DNA of 64,000 bases from Chryseobacterium lacus (GCF_003336205.1 NZ_QPIE01000001.1:248001-312000); one strand, 5' to 3'; positions 32,863 to 43,643 are shown, numbered from the stretch's first letter. A program made the numbers and translations. Notes: a model not told the origin generated them from the sequence alone.

Positions 32863-35800
32863 TTACTCTTCTAGTCTCACATCCAGACCAAGACCCTGCA
32901 GTTCGTGCAACAATACGTTGAAAGATTCAGGAATTCCAGGTTCTGGCATTGCTTCACCTTTGGCGATGGCTTCATAAGTTTTCGCTCTACCAATCACGTC
33001 ATCAGACTTCACGGTTAAGATTTCTCTCAGGATGTTGGATGCACCAAATGCTTCCAGAGCCCAAACTTCCATCTCCCCGAAACGCTGTCCACCGAATTGC
33101 GCTTTACCACCGAGTGGTTGCTGCGTAATCAATGAATAAGGACCGATGGAACGTGCGTGCATCTTGTCATCCACCATGTGGCCTAATTTCAACATATAAA
33201 TCACACCTACAGTTGCCGGTTGTGTGAATCTTTCACCGGTTCCACCGTCGTACAGATAGGTACTTCCGTATCTTGGCAAACCTGCTTCATCCGTATATTT
33301 CGTGATGTCATCCAATGATGCACCGTCGAAAATCGGAGTAGCAAACTTAAGACCCAGTTTTTGACCGGCCCATCCAAGAACAGTTTCATAAATCTGTCCG
33401 ATGTTCATACGGGAAGGTACGCCTAGTGGATTCAAAATGATATCTACTGGTGTTCCGTCTTCCAGGAACGGCATATCTTCTTCACGAACAATACGTGAAA
33501 CAATACCTTTGTTACCGTGACGCCCTGCCATTTTATCACCAACGTTCAGTTTACGTTTTTTAGCGACATAAACTTTGGCAAGTTTCATGATTCCTGCAGG
33601 AAGTTCATCCCCGATGGAAACAGCAAATTTCTCTCTGTTTTTCACACCGGCAATGTCATTATACTTGATTTTATAGTTATGAATCAATTGTTTGATAAGA
33701 TTATTCTTGTCATTATCAACCGTCCAGTCGGAACCGCTAACATTCACATAATCTTCAACACTTTGTAACAATTTGGTAGAAAATTTAACTCCTTTTCCAA
33801 TGATTTCTTCACTCAAATCGTTATTCACGCCTTGTGAAGTTTTCCCATTAACCAAAGTTCCAAGTTTTTCGATCAGCGTATTTCTTAAATCATCGAATTT
33901 TGCTTTGTAGTCGTTTTCGATTTCTTCCAATTTAAGTTTTTCTTCCGCTCTTTTCTTTTTATCCTTGATATTTCTAGAGAACAGCTTTTTGTTGATCACC
34001 ACTCCTCTTAATGAAGAATCTGCTTTCAGGGAAGCATCTTTCACATCGCCGGCTTTATCACCAAAGATCGCTCTCAGTAATTTTTCTTCCGGTGTAGGAT
34101 CAGATTCACCTTTAGGCGTAATTTTACCGATCATAATGTCGCCAGGCTTCACGTCGGCTCCAATTCTAATCATACCGTTTTCATCAAGGTCTTTGGTAGC
34201 CTCTTCAGAGATATTCGGGATATCTGCTGTGAGTTCTTCCATTCCTAATTTGGTATCACGAACTTCAAGAGAATATTCATCTACGTGAATCGACGTAAAC
34301 CAGTCCTCACGAACCACTTTTTCGTTAATTACGATGGCATCCTCAAAGTTATATCCTTTCCAAGGCATGAATGCTACGGTAAGGTTTCTACCCAACGCCA
34401 ACTCTCCATCTTCAGTTGCATAACCGTCGCAAAGTACCTGCCCTTCATGAACTTTATTGCCTACTCTTACGTTTGGCCTCAAAGTGATGGTTGTACCTTG
34501 GTTGGTTTTTCTGAATTTGGTTAGATTATAAGTTTTAGTTGCTGATTCGAAGCTTACAATGTCTTCATCTTCACTTCTGTCATATTTAATAACAATTTTA
34601 TCAGCATCTACATATTCTACAATTCCGGATCCTTCTGCATTAATCAGAATTCTGGAATCTTTTGCTACTTGTTTTTCAAGACCTGTTCCTACAATCGGCG
34701 CATCCGGCATCAATAATGGCACTGCCTGACGCATCATGTTGGATCCCATCAAGGCACGGTTCGCATCGTCATGTTCCAAAAACGGAATCAAGGATGCAGA
34801 AATACCGGAAATCTGATTTGGAGCAATATCGATAAGGTCTACCTGCTGAGGTTCAACTACAGGATAATCACCATCCAAACGGGCAATAATTCTGTCTGTT
34901 ACGAACACTCCGTCTTCGTTCAGGTCAACGTTAGCTTGTGCGATAACCTTATCCTCTTCATCTTCTGCATTCAGATATATCGGTTTCGCCTTCAGATCTA
35001 CTTTTCCGTTCTCTACTTTTCTGTAGGGTGTTTCAATAAACCCTAAGTTGTTGATTTTCGCATAGATACCTAACGAGGAAATCAAACCGATGTTCGGTCC
35101 TTCCGGAGTTTCAATCGGACAGATTCTTCCGTAGTGCGTATGGTGAACATCTCGAACCTCGAAACCTGCTCTTTCTCTTGAAAGGCCACCAGGCCCTAAA
35201 GCCGACAATCTTCTCTTATGTGTGATTTCCGACAAGGGGTTCGTTTGGTCCATAAACTGAGAAAGCTGATTGGTACCAAAGAAAGAGTTGATTACGGAGG
35301 TTAATGTCTTCGCATTCACCAAATCAACTGGCGTAAAGATCTCGTTATCACGCACATTCATTCTCTCGCGAATTGTTCTTGCAATTCTGGAAAGACCTAC
35401 GCCGAATTGTCCTGCCAACTGCTCACCAACTGTTTTAATCCTTCTGTTAGAAAGATGGTCAATATCGTCCACCTCCGCTTTAGAGTTGGCCAACTCAATA
35501 AGGTGGCGAACAATAGCGATGATGTCGTCCTTGGTTAGAACTTCTGTGGTTTCAGGGATATTTAATCCTAATTTTTTGTTCAGACGGTAACGCCCAACCT
35601 CACCTAATGAATATCTTTGTTCAGAAAAGAATAATTTCTCAATAATTCCTCTTGCCGTTTCCTCATCTGGCGGATCTGCATTTCTCAGCTGACGGTAGAT
35701 ATATTCCACAGCCTCTTTTTCAGAGTTTGTAGGATCTTTTTGTAATGTATTCTGGATAATAGAAAATTCATTTGAGTTTTCTTTATGAATCAAGATTGAC

Positions 35801-36699
35801 TTCACGCCAGCTTCCAAAATGATATCAATATGTTCTTTCTCAAGAACCGTTTCTCTTTCAAGGATAATTTCATTTCTTTCGATAGAAACAACTTCTCCTG
35901 TATCTTCGTCTACGAAATCTTCAAACCAAGTGTTCAAAACTCGCGCAGCCAAAGTTCTGCCTTCTACTTTTTTAAGAGCAGCTTTAGAAACTTTCACTTC
36001 TTCTGCAAGATCGAAAATCTGAAGAATATCCTTATCAGATTCAAAACCGATGGCTCTCAGTAAAGTAGTAAGAGGTAATTTTTTCTTACGGTCAATATAC
36101 GCATACATTACGTTGTTGATATCCGTAGTAAATTCCATCCAGGAACCTTTGAAAGGGATAATTCTTGAATAATAAAGTTTGGTACCGTTGGCGTGGTAAG
36201 TCTGTCCGAAGAATACCCCCGGCGACCTGTGCAACTGTGTTACGATAACACGCTCTGCTCCGTTGATAATGAACGAACCTGAAGGCGTCATATACGGAAC
36301 CGGGCCTAAATAAACATCCTGAATCACGGTTTGGAAATCCTCGTGCTCAGGGTCTGTACAATACAGCTTTAGTCTCGCTTTCAATGGAACGGAGTAGGTT
36401 AATCCTCTTTCCACACACTCATCGATTGAGTAACGAGGGGAATCTACCAGATAATCCAAAAACTCTAATACAAATTGATTTCTGGAATCGGTAATCGGAA
36501 AATTTTCCTGAAAGGTTTTGTAAAGCCCTTCATTCACTCTATCTTCCGGAAGGGTATCCAGCTGAAAGAAATCTGTGAAAGAGGCCAACTGCACATCCAG
36601 AAAATCCGGTGCTACAATACGTCCTTTGGCAGAGGAAAAGTTGATCCTTTCCTTAGCCGAAAGTTCTGCAGTGTTTTTTGTTGCTTTAGATTTACTCAT
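32863..36699 (-). CDS. rpoB: RNA polymerase subunit beta
   Basis: The 1278-residue beta subunit has all main blocks. The rifampicin region reads [20 protein letters not shown] then [20 protein letters not shown], with the Asp, His and Ser positions most often changed in resistance all wild type. [20 protein letters not shown], the [19 protein letters not shown] line and the C-terminal [17 protein letters not shown] and [24 protein letters not shown] motifs are intact. The usual rplK-rplA-rplJ-rplL genes are not upstream; a 462-bp gene-free stretch and then punA precede it. Confidence 0.98.
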   Translation of the reverse strand: MSKSKATKNTAELSAKERINFSSAKGRIVAPDFLDVQLASFTDFFQLDTLPEDRVNEGLYKTFQENFPITDSRNQFVLEFLDYLVDSPRYSIDECVERGLTYSVPLKARLKLYCTDPEHEDFQTVIQDVYLGPVPYMTPSGSFIINGAERVIVTQLHRSPGVFFGQTYHANGTKLYYSRIIPFKGSWMEFTTDINNVMYAYIDRKKKLPLTTLLRAIGFESDKDILQIFDLAEEVKVSKAALKKVEGRTLAARVLNTWFEDFVDEDTGEVVSIERNEIILERETVLEKEHIDIILEAGVKSILIHKENSNEFSIIQNTLQKDPTNSEKEAVEYIYRQLRNADPPDEETARGIIEKLFFSEQRYSLGEVGRYRLNKKLGLNIPETTEVLTKDDIIAIVRHLIELANSKAEVDDIDHLSNRRIKTVGEQLAGQFGVGLSRIARTIRERMNVRDNEIFTPVDLVNAKTLTSVINSFFGTNQLSQFMDQTNPLSEITHKRRLSALGPGGLSRERAGFEVRDVHHTHYGRICPIETPEGPNIGLISSLGIYAKINNLGFIETPYRKVENGKVDLKAKPIYLNAEDEEDKVIAQANVDLNEDGVFVTDRIIARLDGDYPVVEPQQVDLIDIAPNQISGISASLIPFLEHDDANRALMGSNMMRQAVPLLMPDAPIVGTGLEKQVAKDSRILINAEGSGIVEYVDADKIVIKYDRSEDEDIVSFESATKTYNLTKFRKTNQGTTITLRPNVRVGNKVHEGQVLCDGYATEDGELALGRNLTVAFMPWKGYNFEDAIVINEKVVREDWFTSIHVDEYSLEVRDTKLGMEELTADIPNISEEATKDLDENGMIRIGADVKPGDIMIGKITPKGESDPTPEEKLLRAIFGDKAGDVKDASLKADSSLRGVVINKKLFSRNIKDKKKRAEEKLKLEEIENDYKAKFDDLRNTLIEKLGTLVNGKTSQGVNNDLSEEIIGKGVKFSTKLLQSVEDYVNVSGSDWTVDNDKNNLIKQLIHNYKIKYNDIAGVKNREKFAVSIGDELPAGIMKLAKVYVAKKRKLNVGDKMAGRHGNKGIVSRIVREEDMPFLEDGTPVDIILNPLGVPSRMNIGQIYETVLGWAGQKLGLKFATPIFDGASLDDITKYTDEAGLPRYGSTYLYDGGTGERFTQPATVGVIYMLKLGHMVDDKMHARSIGPYSLITQQPLGGKAQFGGQRFGEMEVWALEAFGASNILREILTVKSDDVIGRAKTYEAIAKGEAMPEPGIPESFNVLLHELQGLGLDVRLEE

Positions 36700-37161
36700 A
36701 AAGTAATAAAAAAATTGTTGGGGTTAAAAAATATTTTGTTCACACAAAAAATATCAGAAAAGACGGGAGAAAAAGAGGAAACAGAAAAGACTGAACTGAA
36801 GTTATCCGTTTGCAGAAAAATAGTCTTTGATCTTGTTTCTTTATTCTAAAATCTCATTCTTACTGCAACGCCGGTATATCTTTTCACGGGGTAATGCAAA
36901 ATATTTTTTATTTCCTGATGAAAAAATCCGAAACTCTAAAAGTATCAAAAAGCAAAAATCTCCTTCCCAATAAGGAAAGAGTGAATCTGAAAATATGTTT
37001 TTAAAACTTTTGGAACAATGGATAACTTCAAAAGGAGTGCAAATGTACGATTTAATTCTTTATTCCACAAGTTATTATAAATCCAACACCAACTTTATTC
37101 AATCAGATAAAAAAACTCATCGTTAGCGATTAAGGTTTATAATTTTTATTTAAAGTGATTT
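36700..37161 (-). other. Gene-free 462-bp stretch, probable long rpoB leader
   Basis: I find no protein frame with coding character here on either strand. On the minus strand the only CAAAnnTA match in the distal part is at 37040-37047 (TACATTTG), with CTTG 20 bp upstream, so an rpoB transcript would have a leader of about 335 bases. Within it is an AT-rich hairpin near 36731-36754 (ATATTTTGT with ACAAAAAATAT) and a small CCTT/AAGG stem near 36961. Whether these regulate rpoB is unknown. Confidence 0.5.
37040..37071 (-). promoter_or_regulatory. Promoter candidate for rpoB
   Basis: On the minus strand CTTG (complement of 37068-37071), a 20-bp spacer and TACATTTG (complement of 37040-37047). 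It lies 91 bp downstream of the punA stop, with no obvious terminator in between. Confidence 0.5.
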
Positions 37162-37983
37162 TTAATCTTCGTAATAGTTTCTCACCAAGCCTTTCACAAT
37201 TTTAATGACGTTCGGCATGGCTTTATCGGCTGCTGCCAACACTTCTTCATGGGAAACGGTAAAAGCAATTTCAGGGCCCCCCAGATCGGTGATTATTGAA
37301 ATCCCGAAACAGTTCATTCCCTGATGTTTCGCAACGATCACTTCCGGGACGGTACTCATTCCTACAGCGTCACCACCCATGGCGCGTACCATTCCGTATT
37401 CTGCTGGTGTTTCAAAAGTAGGACCTTGCAGAGCGAGATAAACCCCGGAATGCATTTTAATATTCTCTTCTGATGCTACTGATTGTGCGGTTTCAATCAT
37501 TTTTTTATTGTACGGCTCGCTCATATCCACAAACCTTGGCCCCAATTCATCTATATTTTTCCCGCGAAGTGGATGCTCAGGCATCATGTTGATATGATCC
37601 CGAATCACCATAATGTCGCCAACATTAAAATAAGGATTCACGCCACCAGAAGCATTGGAAAGTATCAAATTTTTAATTCCTAACGAATGAAAAACCCGAA
37701 AAGGGAAAGTAACGGTTTGCATATCATGTCCTTCATAATAATGAAATCGGCCGCTCATCATCAGTACTTTTCTCCCTTCCAGCATTCCGTAAATGAGCTT
37801 GCCTCCATGTCCTACGACGGTTGTTTGTGGAAAATGTGGAATTTCATGATACTCCAAAATATGTTCCGCCTCTACTTCATGTTTCAAAGCTCCTAAACCA
37901 GAACCCAAAACAATCGCAAATTCAGGAGTTTCACGAATAATATTTTTGATGAAAGTAGCGGTTTCTTTAATTTTTTCTAACAT
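37162..37983 (-). CDS. punA: Purine-nucleoside phosphorylase (trimeric class)
   Basis: The enzyme splits purine nucleosides with phosphate in purine salvage. The 273-residue product carries the trimeric PNP motifs: VLGSGLGAL (phosphate loop), GHGGKLIYG, MSGRFHYYEGHDM, LSNASGGVN, ALQGPTFETPAEYGM with the active-site Glu, and GGDAVGMSTVPEVIVA. The last block also contacts the sugar. Length is normal. Its start lies 17 bp inside the lpxK end, so the two genes are coupled; rpoB follows after the 462-bp gap. Confidence 0.93.
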   Translation of the reverse strand: MLEKIKETATFIKNIIRETPEFAIVLGSGLGALKHEVEAEHILEYHEIPHFPQTTVVGHGGKLIYGMLEGRKVLMMSGRFHYYEGHDMQTVTFPFRVFHSLGIKNLILSNASGGVNPYFNVGDIMVIRDHINMMPEHPLRGKNIDELGPRFVDMSEPYNKKMIETAQSVASEENIKMHSGVYLALQGPTFETPAEYGMVRAMGGDAVGMSTVPEVIVAKHQGMNCFGISIITDLGGPEIAFTVSHEEVLAAADKAMPNVIKIVKGLVRNYYED

Positions 37984-38992
37984 AATTCATAATAATTTGG
38001 TTGAATTCCTGATGTTGGTCGATATTGACATTTATAGGCCAATAGAAAACCAAATCTCTAAGGTAATCAAAAGTTTTTAAACGCACATAGTCCTTTTCAG
38101 TCGTAAGAATGATTCGGTATTCACCCATTTTTTTATACTCGTTGAGAATATTTTTTACATCATTATCTGAAAAATGGTGATGATCTTTAAATTTAAGATG
38201 CTTCACGCGGTCAGAAAACCGTGAGAGATGTTGCAAAAGCGGTTTTGGATTGGCAATTCCTGTGATGAGGAGAATATCATAGTACGCCAAATTATTATCC
38301 GGCAACTTTTTATCAACGGAATAAATATGTTCATCATAAGAAATAGAAGAGAAAAACACACGCTGATTCTCTCGTGGCCTGATTCTGGAAATAAAATACT
38401 GTTTCTTTTCATCCGTCAAATCCGGAGGACATTTTGAAACCATAATGATTTGTGCTCTTTTTGAGTTTCTTCTGCTTTCCCGAAGATCGCCTGCGGGCAA
38501 AACAAAATCTTTGAAATACGGATCATTATAATCAGTCATCAGAATATTCAGTCCAGCTCTTATGGCACGATGCTGATACGCGTCATCCAATACCAGAACA
38601 TCCAGCTCCATATCTTCGATGATTTTTCTGGCACCGGGAACTCTCTCTTCCGAAACTCCGATGACGAAACGGTTTTTGTATCGCTCAAAAAGCTGCATCG
38701 CCTCGTCGCCAACTATTTTGTAATGACTGTCATAATTAACAATTCCGTAGCCTTTTGTAACTCTTCCATAACCGCGGGAAAGCACACCAGTGCGATAATT
38801 TTTTGAAAGAAAATCGGCCAGATACATTACCATAGGCGATTTTCCACTGCCTCCTACAGAAAGATTTCCGACATTGATAATCGGTGTTCTGAACTTTGTG
38901 CTTTTAAAAATTCCAAGATTATAAAAGATATTCCGGAAAGTGGTGATCAAATTATAAACTAAGGAAAACGGGTAGAGATACCATCTTTTCAT
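37967..38992 (-). CDS. lpxK: Tetraacyldisaccharide 4'-kinase (lipid A)
   Basis: LpxK phosphorylates the 4' position of the lipid A disaccharide at the inner membrane. The product, about 341 residues from MKRWYLYPFSLVYN, has an N-terminal membrane-associated helix, the P-loop VGNLSVGGSGKSPMV and the family motifs SRGYGR, GDEAMQLF and VLDDAYQHR with the catalytic Asp. VLPAGDLRES comes next. A frame extension of nine codons upstream is excluded because TACTTTTG (complement of 39001-39008) lies in it. It overlaps punA. Confidence 0.93.
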   Translation of the reverse strand: MKRWYLYPFSLVYNLITTFRNIFYNLGIFKSTKFRTPIINVGNLSVGGSGKSPMVMYLADFLSKNYRTGVLSRGYGRVTKGYGIVNYDSHYKIVGDEAMQLFERYKNRFVIGVSEERVPGARKIIEDMELDVLVLDDAYQHRAIRAGLNILMTDYNDPYFKDFVLPAGDLRESRRNSKRAQIIMVSKCPPDLTDEKKQYFISRIRPRENQRVFFSSISYDEHIYSVDKKLPDNNLAYYDILLITGIANPKPLLQHLSRFSDRVKHLKFKDHHHFSDNDVKNILNEYKKMGEYRIILTTEKDYVRLKTFDYLRDLVFYWPINVNIDQHQEFNQIIMNYVRKN

Positions 38993-39000
38993 TACGAATG

Positions 39001-39008
39001 CAAAAGTA
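39001..39008 (-). promoter_or_regulatory. -7 box of lpxK-punA
   Basis: TACTTTTG on the minus strand ends 9 bp before the lpxK ATG, implying a leader of a few bases. No -33 TTTG seen. Confidence 0.45.
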
Positions 39009-39084
39009 ATGATTTTCATGTTTTCTAAAAATTAATCTAAACTGAGTTTTCAACAAAAGCGGACTTTAACTGATGAAATTAAAT

Positions 39085-39092
39085 TATTTTTG
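39085..39092 (+). promoter_or_regulatory. -7 box of truA
   Basis: TATTTTTG lies 28 bp before the TTG start of truA and downstream of the more distal in-frame ATG at 39073, which it therefore rules out. Confidence 0.45.
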
Positions 39093-39120
39093 CAGCATAA
39101 AAATCATAAGGTTTACTGTT

Positions 39121-39852
39121 TTGCGTTATTTTATTGAATTTTCATACCACGGCAAAAATTATTTTGGCTATCAGATTCAACCCAGGGAAGTATCTGTACA
39201 AGAAGAATTGGAAAAAGCACTATCCACAATTTTGAGAGAAAACATCAAAATTACAGGAGCCGGAAGAACCGATACAGGCGTTCATGCCCGGAAAATGTTT
39301 GCGCATTTCGATACATCACTTCTGCTTTCTGAAAAATTGCCATCTCAACTCAACAGTTTTTTGCCGCCGGATATTGCCGTCAAAAAAATTTTTAATGTAA
39401 AAGCGGATTTACACGCGAGATTTGATGCAACTTACCGAACATATGAGTATTATATTTCTCTGGAAAAAAACCCTTTCACACAGGATTCCGCATGGCAACA
39501 CTGGAAAAGGAATATTGACATGGATCGAATGAACGAGGCTTGCAAAATACTTTTTGAATATGACGATTTCGAAAGTTTTGCTAAAACCGGTGGCGACAAT
39601 ACAACCCATCTTTGCAAAATATACAAAGCGTATTGGGAAAAAAATGAAGCTGAATTGAAATTCACCATTTCAGCCAATCGGTTTCTCCGGAATATGGTGC
39701 GCTCGATAGTGGGAACTATGGTAGAAATTGGAACAGGAAAAACAGAACCTGAGGAACTTAGAAAAATTATAGAAAGTAAAAACAGAAGCAATGCAGGCAC
39801 TTCAGCTCCCGCACACGGGCTTTTTCTGGCCGATGTAGGTTACGATTTTTGA
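39121..39852 (+). CDS. truA: tRNA pseudouridine synthase A, TTG start
   Basis: TruA makes pseudouridine at positions 38-40 of tRNA anticodon stems. The 243-residue product starts, by family comparison, at TTG 39121 (MRYFIEFSYHGKNYFGYQIQP). It contains the catalytic aspartate in GAGRTDTGVHAR near residue 50, DATYRTYEYYI, ANRFLRNMVRSIVGTMVEIG and a C-terminal APAHGLFLADVGY. The ATG at 39073 would add 16 residues without family match and lies upstream of the -7 box. Monocistronic or linked to the exporter 100 bp downstream. Confidence 0.92.
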   Translation: MRYFIEFSYHGKNYFGYQIQPREVSVQEELEKALSTILRENIKITGAGRTDTGVHARKMFAHFDTSLLLSEKLPSQLNSFLPPDIAVKKIFNVKADLHARFDATYRTYEYYISLEKNPFTQDSAWQHWKRNIDMDRMNEACKILFEYDDFESFAKTGGDNTTHLCKIYKAYWEKNEAELKFTISANRFLRNMVRSIVGTMVEIGTGKTEPEELRKIIESKNRSNAGTSAPAHGLFLADVGYDF

Positions 39853-39954
39853 CTTTTACAGAAATTATTTCCCGATCCGCTTCCGTCTAAATTGCTTATT
39901 TTTGCGCTACCTTTTTAGATACTCGGCTTTTTATAGCTATTCCCGGTTTTAAAA

Positions 39955-41706
39955 ATGAAAAAACAAAGTACCTGGCAAATCATCAAAAGACTCTTTACGA
40001 TTGGGATGAAATTCCGTTCGTGGTTCATCATCGCATTGCTGATTTCAGTGGTTTTATCCATCGTTTCCACGTACAGACCCTATCTTACGATGCAAATTGT
40101 AGATACCGACATCATTCAACTTCGCGACAAATCGCTGATGATGAAACACATCTACTGGCTCATCGGACTGGTAGTATTAGAGACTTTTTTGAATTTTTTC
40201 CTGGTTTGGTTTTCCAATTTTATTTCTCAAAATGTTATTCGAGATATCCGGGAACGGTTGTATCATAAACTCATCTATTTTAAAACTTCTTTTTTTGATA
40301 AAACACCAATCGGACAATTGGTAACGCGGGCTGTAGGTGACGTAGAGACCATTGCCACAGTATATACCGACGGTTTCCTGATGGTTTTCGGAGATATTCT
40401 CAGGATTTTATTTGTATTGGTCATGATGTATCAAACCAATGAAAACCTTACGTACATTTCCCTGATTATTCTTCCGCTCATGGTATTCAGTACCCGATTT
40501 TTTCAAAAACGGCTGAAAAAAGCTTTCGGTGATGAACGAACCTGGACTGCGCATCAGAATTCATTCGTACAGGAACGTTTGACGGGAATGCAGATTATTC
40601 AGGTATTTAACCGTGAAGAGCAGGAATTTAAAAAATTTGAGGAAATTAATAAAACTCTGAAGTCGGCATTGCTAAGAACCGTCTTTATTTTCTCGCTGTT
40701 TTTTCCGGTAGTAGAACTTATTTCATCGGTTTTCATCGGCTTTATTCTGTTTTATGGCGGTTATATCACCATTAGCGCAGGAGTTGTGATTGCATTTATT
40801 CAGTATATTTCAATGTTGATTCGCCCGTTGCGGCAGATTGCTGACCGTTTTAACAATATCCAGCGAGGTATTGTAGGTGCAGAAAGAGTGTTGGGATTAA
40901 TAGATGAAGATTTTGCGCTTCCAAATAATGGAACAGTAACCAAAAATCATTTCGAAGGGAAAATAGAATTTAAAAACGTCCATTTTTCTTATGATGAAAA
41001 ACAGGAAGTACTGAAGGGAATTAGTTTTACTGTAAATCCTGGGGAAAACGTAGCGATCGTTGGTGCAACCGGTGCGGGAAAATCAACCATTATCAGCCTG
41101 ATTACCAGATTATATGACATTAATTCCGGAAAAATTCTGATTGACAATGTTGATCTGAAAGATTATGAACTCTATAACCTTCGGAGCCATATTGGCGTGG
41201 TGCTTCAGGATGTATTTTTGTTTCACGGAAGTATTGCTGAAAATCTTGCTTTTGGCGACGATACCATTAGTTTAGACAAAATAAAAAAAGCAGCGGAAGA
41301 AATTGAGGTAGATGAATTTATTCAACAACTTCCCGGCGGTTATGATTATGTAGTAAGCGAACGCGGAAGCTCCATTTCACTTGGACAAAGGCAACTCCTC
41401 TCCTTTTTACGAGCGTATCTTTCTGATCCTAAGATTCTTATTTTAGATGAAGCCACTTCTTCTGTAGATCTGGAAAGTGAAAAATTAATCCAAAAAGCGA
41501 CGGAAAAAATCACGAAAGACCGAACGTCCATTATCATTGCGCACCGCCTTTCTACGATCGAGAAGGCAGATAAAATCATTGTGATGGATCAGGGAATTAT
41601 TGTGGAAGAAGGACCACACACTGAACTTTTGCAAAAAAACGGATATTATGCCGCTTTATACAGCGCACAGTTGAGGACAGCTTCTGCTGAGAATCAGGAA
41701 CAGTAA
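39955..41706 (+). CDS. ABC exporter (MsbA/MdlB type, TM and ATPase fused)
   Basis: The 583-residue half-transporter has six membrane spans in the first about 310 residues. The ATPase domain has Walker A GATGAGKST, Q-loop HIGVVLQDVFLF, signature ISLGQRQLLSF (the LSGGQ motif reads SLGQ, as in MdlB/LmrD-type members), Walker B ILILDEATSSVD and the H-loop IIAHRLSTI. Such proteins export lipids or drugs as homo- or heterodimers; no second half-transporter is adjacent. A TATTTTTG box lies at 39897-39904. Substrate unknown; lipid A precursor is possible given lpxK nearby, but this is weak. Confidence 0.88.
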   Translation: MKKQSTWQIIKRLFTIGMKFRSWFIIALLISVVLSIVSTYRPYLTMQIVDTDIIQLRDKSLMMKHIYWLIGLVVLETFLNFFLVWFSNFISQNVIRDIRERLYHKLIYFKTSFFDKTPIGQLVTRAVGDVETIATVYTDGFLMVFGDILRILFVLVMMYQTNENLTYISLIILPLMVFSTRFFQKRLKKAFGDERTWTAHQNSFVQERLTGMQIIQVFNREEQEFKKFEEINKTLKSALLRTVFIFSLFFPVVELISSVFIGFILFYGGYITISAGVVIAFIQYISMLIRPLRQIADRFNNIQRGIVGAERVLGLIDEDFALPNNGTVTKNHFEGKIEFKNVHFSYDEKQEVLKGISFTVNPGENVAIVGATGAGKSTIISLITRLYDINSGKILIDNVDLKDYELYNLRSHIGVVLQDVFLFHGSIAENLAFGDDTISLDKIKKAAEEIEVDEFIQQLPGGYDYVVSERGSSISLGQRQLLSFLRAYLSDPKILILDEATSSVDLESEKLIQKATEKITKDRTSIIIAHRLSTIEKADKIIVMDQGIIVEEGPHTELLQKNGYYAALYSAQLRTASAENQEQ

Positions 41707-41737
41707 AATAACCTCCTGCTTTTACACAAGACTTATT

Positions 41738-43180
41738 TTATATCGTCGTTAATCTCAAAGTATTGGTTTTGCCGCTGTCTTCTACCGGAGTAGCATTTAA
41801 ATTAATCACAAAATCACCTTCCTCAACGAAGCCCAAATCTCTGACCATCTGATTCACCTGAATAATGGTTTCATCGGTAGATTTTGTTCCGTCGTAATAA
41901 TAAGCGTGAACACCCCAAAGCAGGTTGAGCATTGTGGTGACCCTTTTGTTGGAACTGAAGACAATAATGTGGGAATTCGGGCGGTGTGCAGCAATTTGAA
42001 ACGCAGTATATCCTGAATGGGTTAAAGTGATGATGGCTTCCACATCGGTAGTTTTGGCAATTCTTACCGCAGCAAGACAAATTCTGTTGGTGATGAAGCG
42101 GCTGTCAATGCAATTGAATTCTTTCTCGATGGGCGCGTTTTTCTGAACATAGAAACTGGTGCTTTCGATATTCTTCACAATTTTGGCCATATTTCTCACT
42201 ACTTCTACGGGATATCTTCCGACAGAGGTTTCTCCGGAAAGCATGACTGCATCAGCGCCATCCAGAACGGAATTGGCTACATCATTCACCTCGGCTCGCG
42301 TGGGCGTAAGGCTTTTGATCATCGTTTCCATCATTTGTGTGGCAATAATAACCGGCTTGGAATGGTGTCGGGCTTTTTCTACCAAAATTTTCTGAATAGC
42401 CGGAACTTCTTCCATAGGAACTTCCACTCCAAGATCGCCTCTGGCCACCATCAGTCCGTCACATTCCATCAATATTTCATCAATATTTTTGACACCTTCA
42501 GGTTTTTCAATTTTAGCGATGATGGGTGTTCTCTGTTGATTAGGATGCTTTTCAATCAGTTTTTTGAGATCAATAATATCCTGCGCATGGCGAACAAATG
42601 ACAAAGCAATCCAATCGATTTCTAGATCAAGCATCAGTTGAACATCCTGAATATCTTTTTCGGTAAGTGCTGGAAGTGAAACATTGGTATTGGGTAAATT
42701 AACTCCTTTTTTAGAGCTCAAAGGGCCTCCCTGAATGGTCACTGCTTTTACGGTATCCAATTCGTTGGTTTCTGTGACCTGCAATACCAGCTTTCCGTCG
42801 TCAATCAGAATTCTTTCGCCTGCTTTTACGTCTCTGGGAAATTCCGTATACGTCATATATACTTTGGTGGAATCGCCTTCTATTTTCTCATTGGTAAAAG
42901 TTAGGATGTCGCCCGGATTCAGATAGGAACCTTCTTCCACTACCCCAACCCGGAGTTTGGGGCCTTGCAGATCGCCCAATATCGCTACCGAAGTTCCCAA
43001 TTCCTGATTGAGTTGGCGGATCATGTTTACATTCGCATGAACTATCTCGTAATCGGCATGTGAAAAATTGATTCTGAAAATATCAACTCCGGACTTAATG
43101 AGCTCTGTCATCATTTCTTTTGATGAAGAAGCCGGGCCCAGGGTTGCTATTATTTTTGTTCTTTTTAAATATTTATTCAT
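41738..43180 (-). CDS. pyk: Pyruvate kinase
   Basis: The last enzyme of glycolysis, making ATP and pyruvate from phosphoenolpyruvate. The 480-residue product starts MNKYLKRTKIIATLGPASSS. It has the catalytic signature IIAKIEKPEGVKNIDEIL and MVARGDLGVEVPMEEVP, then IIATQMMETMIKS, TRAEVNDVANSVLDGADAVMLSGETSVGRYP, and a C-terminal regulatory domain. Length is typical. Its start overlaps the preceding small gene by 8 bp, placing it at the end of the acpP-fabF-rnc run. Confidence 0.96.
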   Translation of the reverse strand: MNKYLKRTKIIATLGPASSSKEMMTELIKSGVDIFRINFSHADYEIVHANVNMIRQLNQELGTSVAILGDLQGPKLRVGVVEEGSYLNPGDILTFTNEKIEGDSTKVYMTYTEFPRDVKAGERILIDDGKLVLQVTETNELDTVKAVTIQGGPLSSKKGVNLPNTNVSLPALTEKDIQDVQLMLDLEIDWIALSFVRHAQDIIDLKKLIEKHPNQQRTPIIAKIEKPEGVKNIDEILMECDGLMVARGDLGVEVPMEEVPAIQKILVEKARHHSKPVIIATQMMETMIKSLTPTRAEVNDVANSVLDGADAVMLSGETSVGRYPVEVVRNMAKIVKNIESTSFYVQKNAPIEKEFNCIDSRFITNRICLAAVRIAKTTDVEAIITLTHSGYTAFQIAAHRPNSHIIVFSSNKRVTTMLNLLWGVHAYYYDGTKSTDETIIQVNQMVRDLGFVEEGDFVINLNATPVEDSGKTNTLRLTTI

Positions 43181-43643
43181 AATACTGAAGGATATGATAA
43201 AGCTCCTCGTCAGATGTCAAAAGAATTTCCTGAATCTGAAAAGTAAGATTTTCAGGCAGCAAAATTACGGAAAATTCATTTAAGCTGTCTGAGCTGCTGA
43301 TAATATAATCTGTATCGTGAAAATTATTTAATAAATACTTAACATTCTGTTCCTCAATAAAAAGCTCATTGATTTCTTTTTTCTGAAAACTTTCGGAAGA
43401 TTTATTGGAAATAAAACGGTAGCAAGTTTGGGTTTCTTTACTATATCCTTCAAAGACTGGAAAGAAATACCGGAAGTAATCGCCTTCTACAATAACATCA
43501 TTAATCCTTTGAAAAGAAAAAGTATTGATTTTGTTGACATGAAAAAAAAACTCAAAATCTGGCATCTCTTTGGCCATCCTCACCAGAGCTATTGTGACTT
43601 CTTCTGTATCCGTATCATCCAGAATGATTCTTTGAATTTCCAA
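43173..43643 (-). CDS. Conserved small protein between rnc and pyk (IPExxxVDY-family-like)
   Basis: A 156-residue acidic soluble protein of unknown function. In Flavobacteriia the gene between rnc and pyk usually encodes the IPExxxVDY family, and this one fits by position, length and wording in the middle (YFRYFFPVFEGYSKETQTCYRFISNKS). The naming motif itself is not recognisable; LLPENLTFQ near the C-terminus could be a diverged version. The start is a TTG (complement of 43641-43643) that lies inside rnc; no closer ATG keeps the N-terminus. It overlaps rnc by 29 bp and pyk by 8 bp, so translation is coupled. Confidence 0.55.
   Translation of the reverse strand: MEIQRIILDDTDTEEVTIALVRMAKEMPDFEFFFHVNKINTFSFQRINDVIVEGDYFRYFFPVFEGYSKETQTCYRFISNKSSESFQKKEINELFIEEQNVKYLLNNFHDTDYIISSSDSLNEFSVILLPENLTFQIQEILLTSDEELYHILQYYE

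Noticed and set aside
10914-36699. Resistance-type changes in rpsL or rpoB
   Set aside because: The lysines of S12 and the Asp, His and Ser positions of the rifampicin region in RpoB read as wild type.
36961-36990. CCTT/AAGG stem in the rpoB leader as a terminator or attenuator
   Set aside because: The stem is only four to five pairs without a T tract on the minus strand, so it is not convincing by itself.
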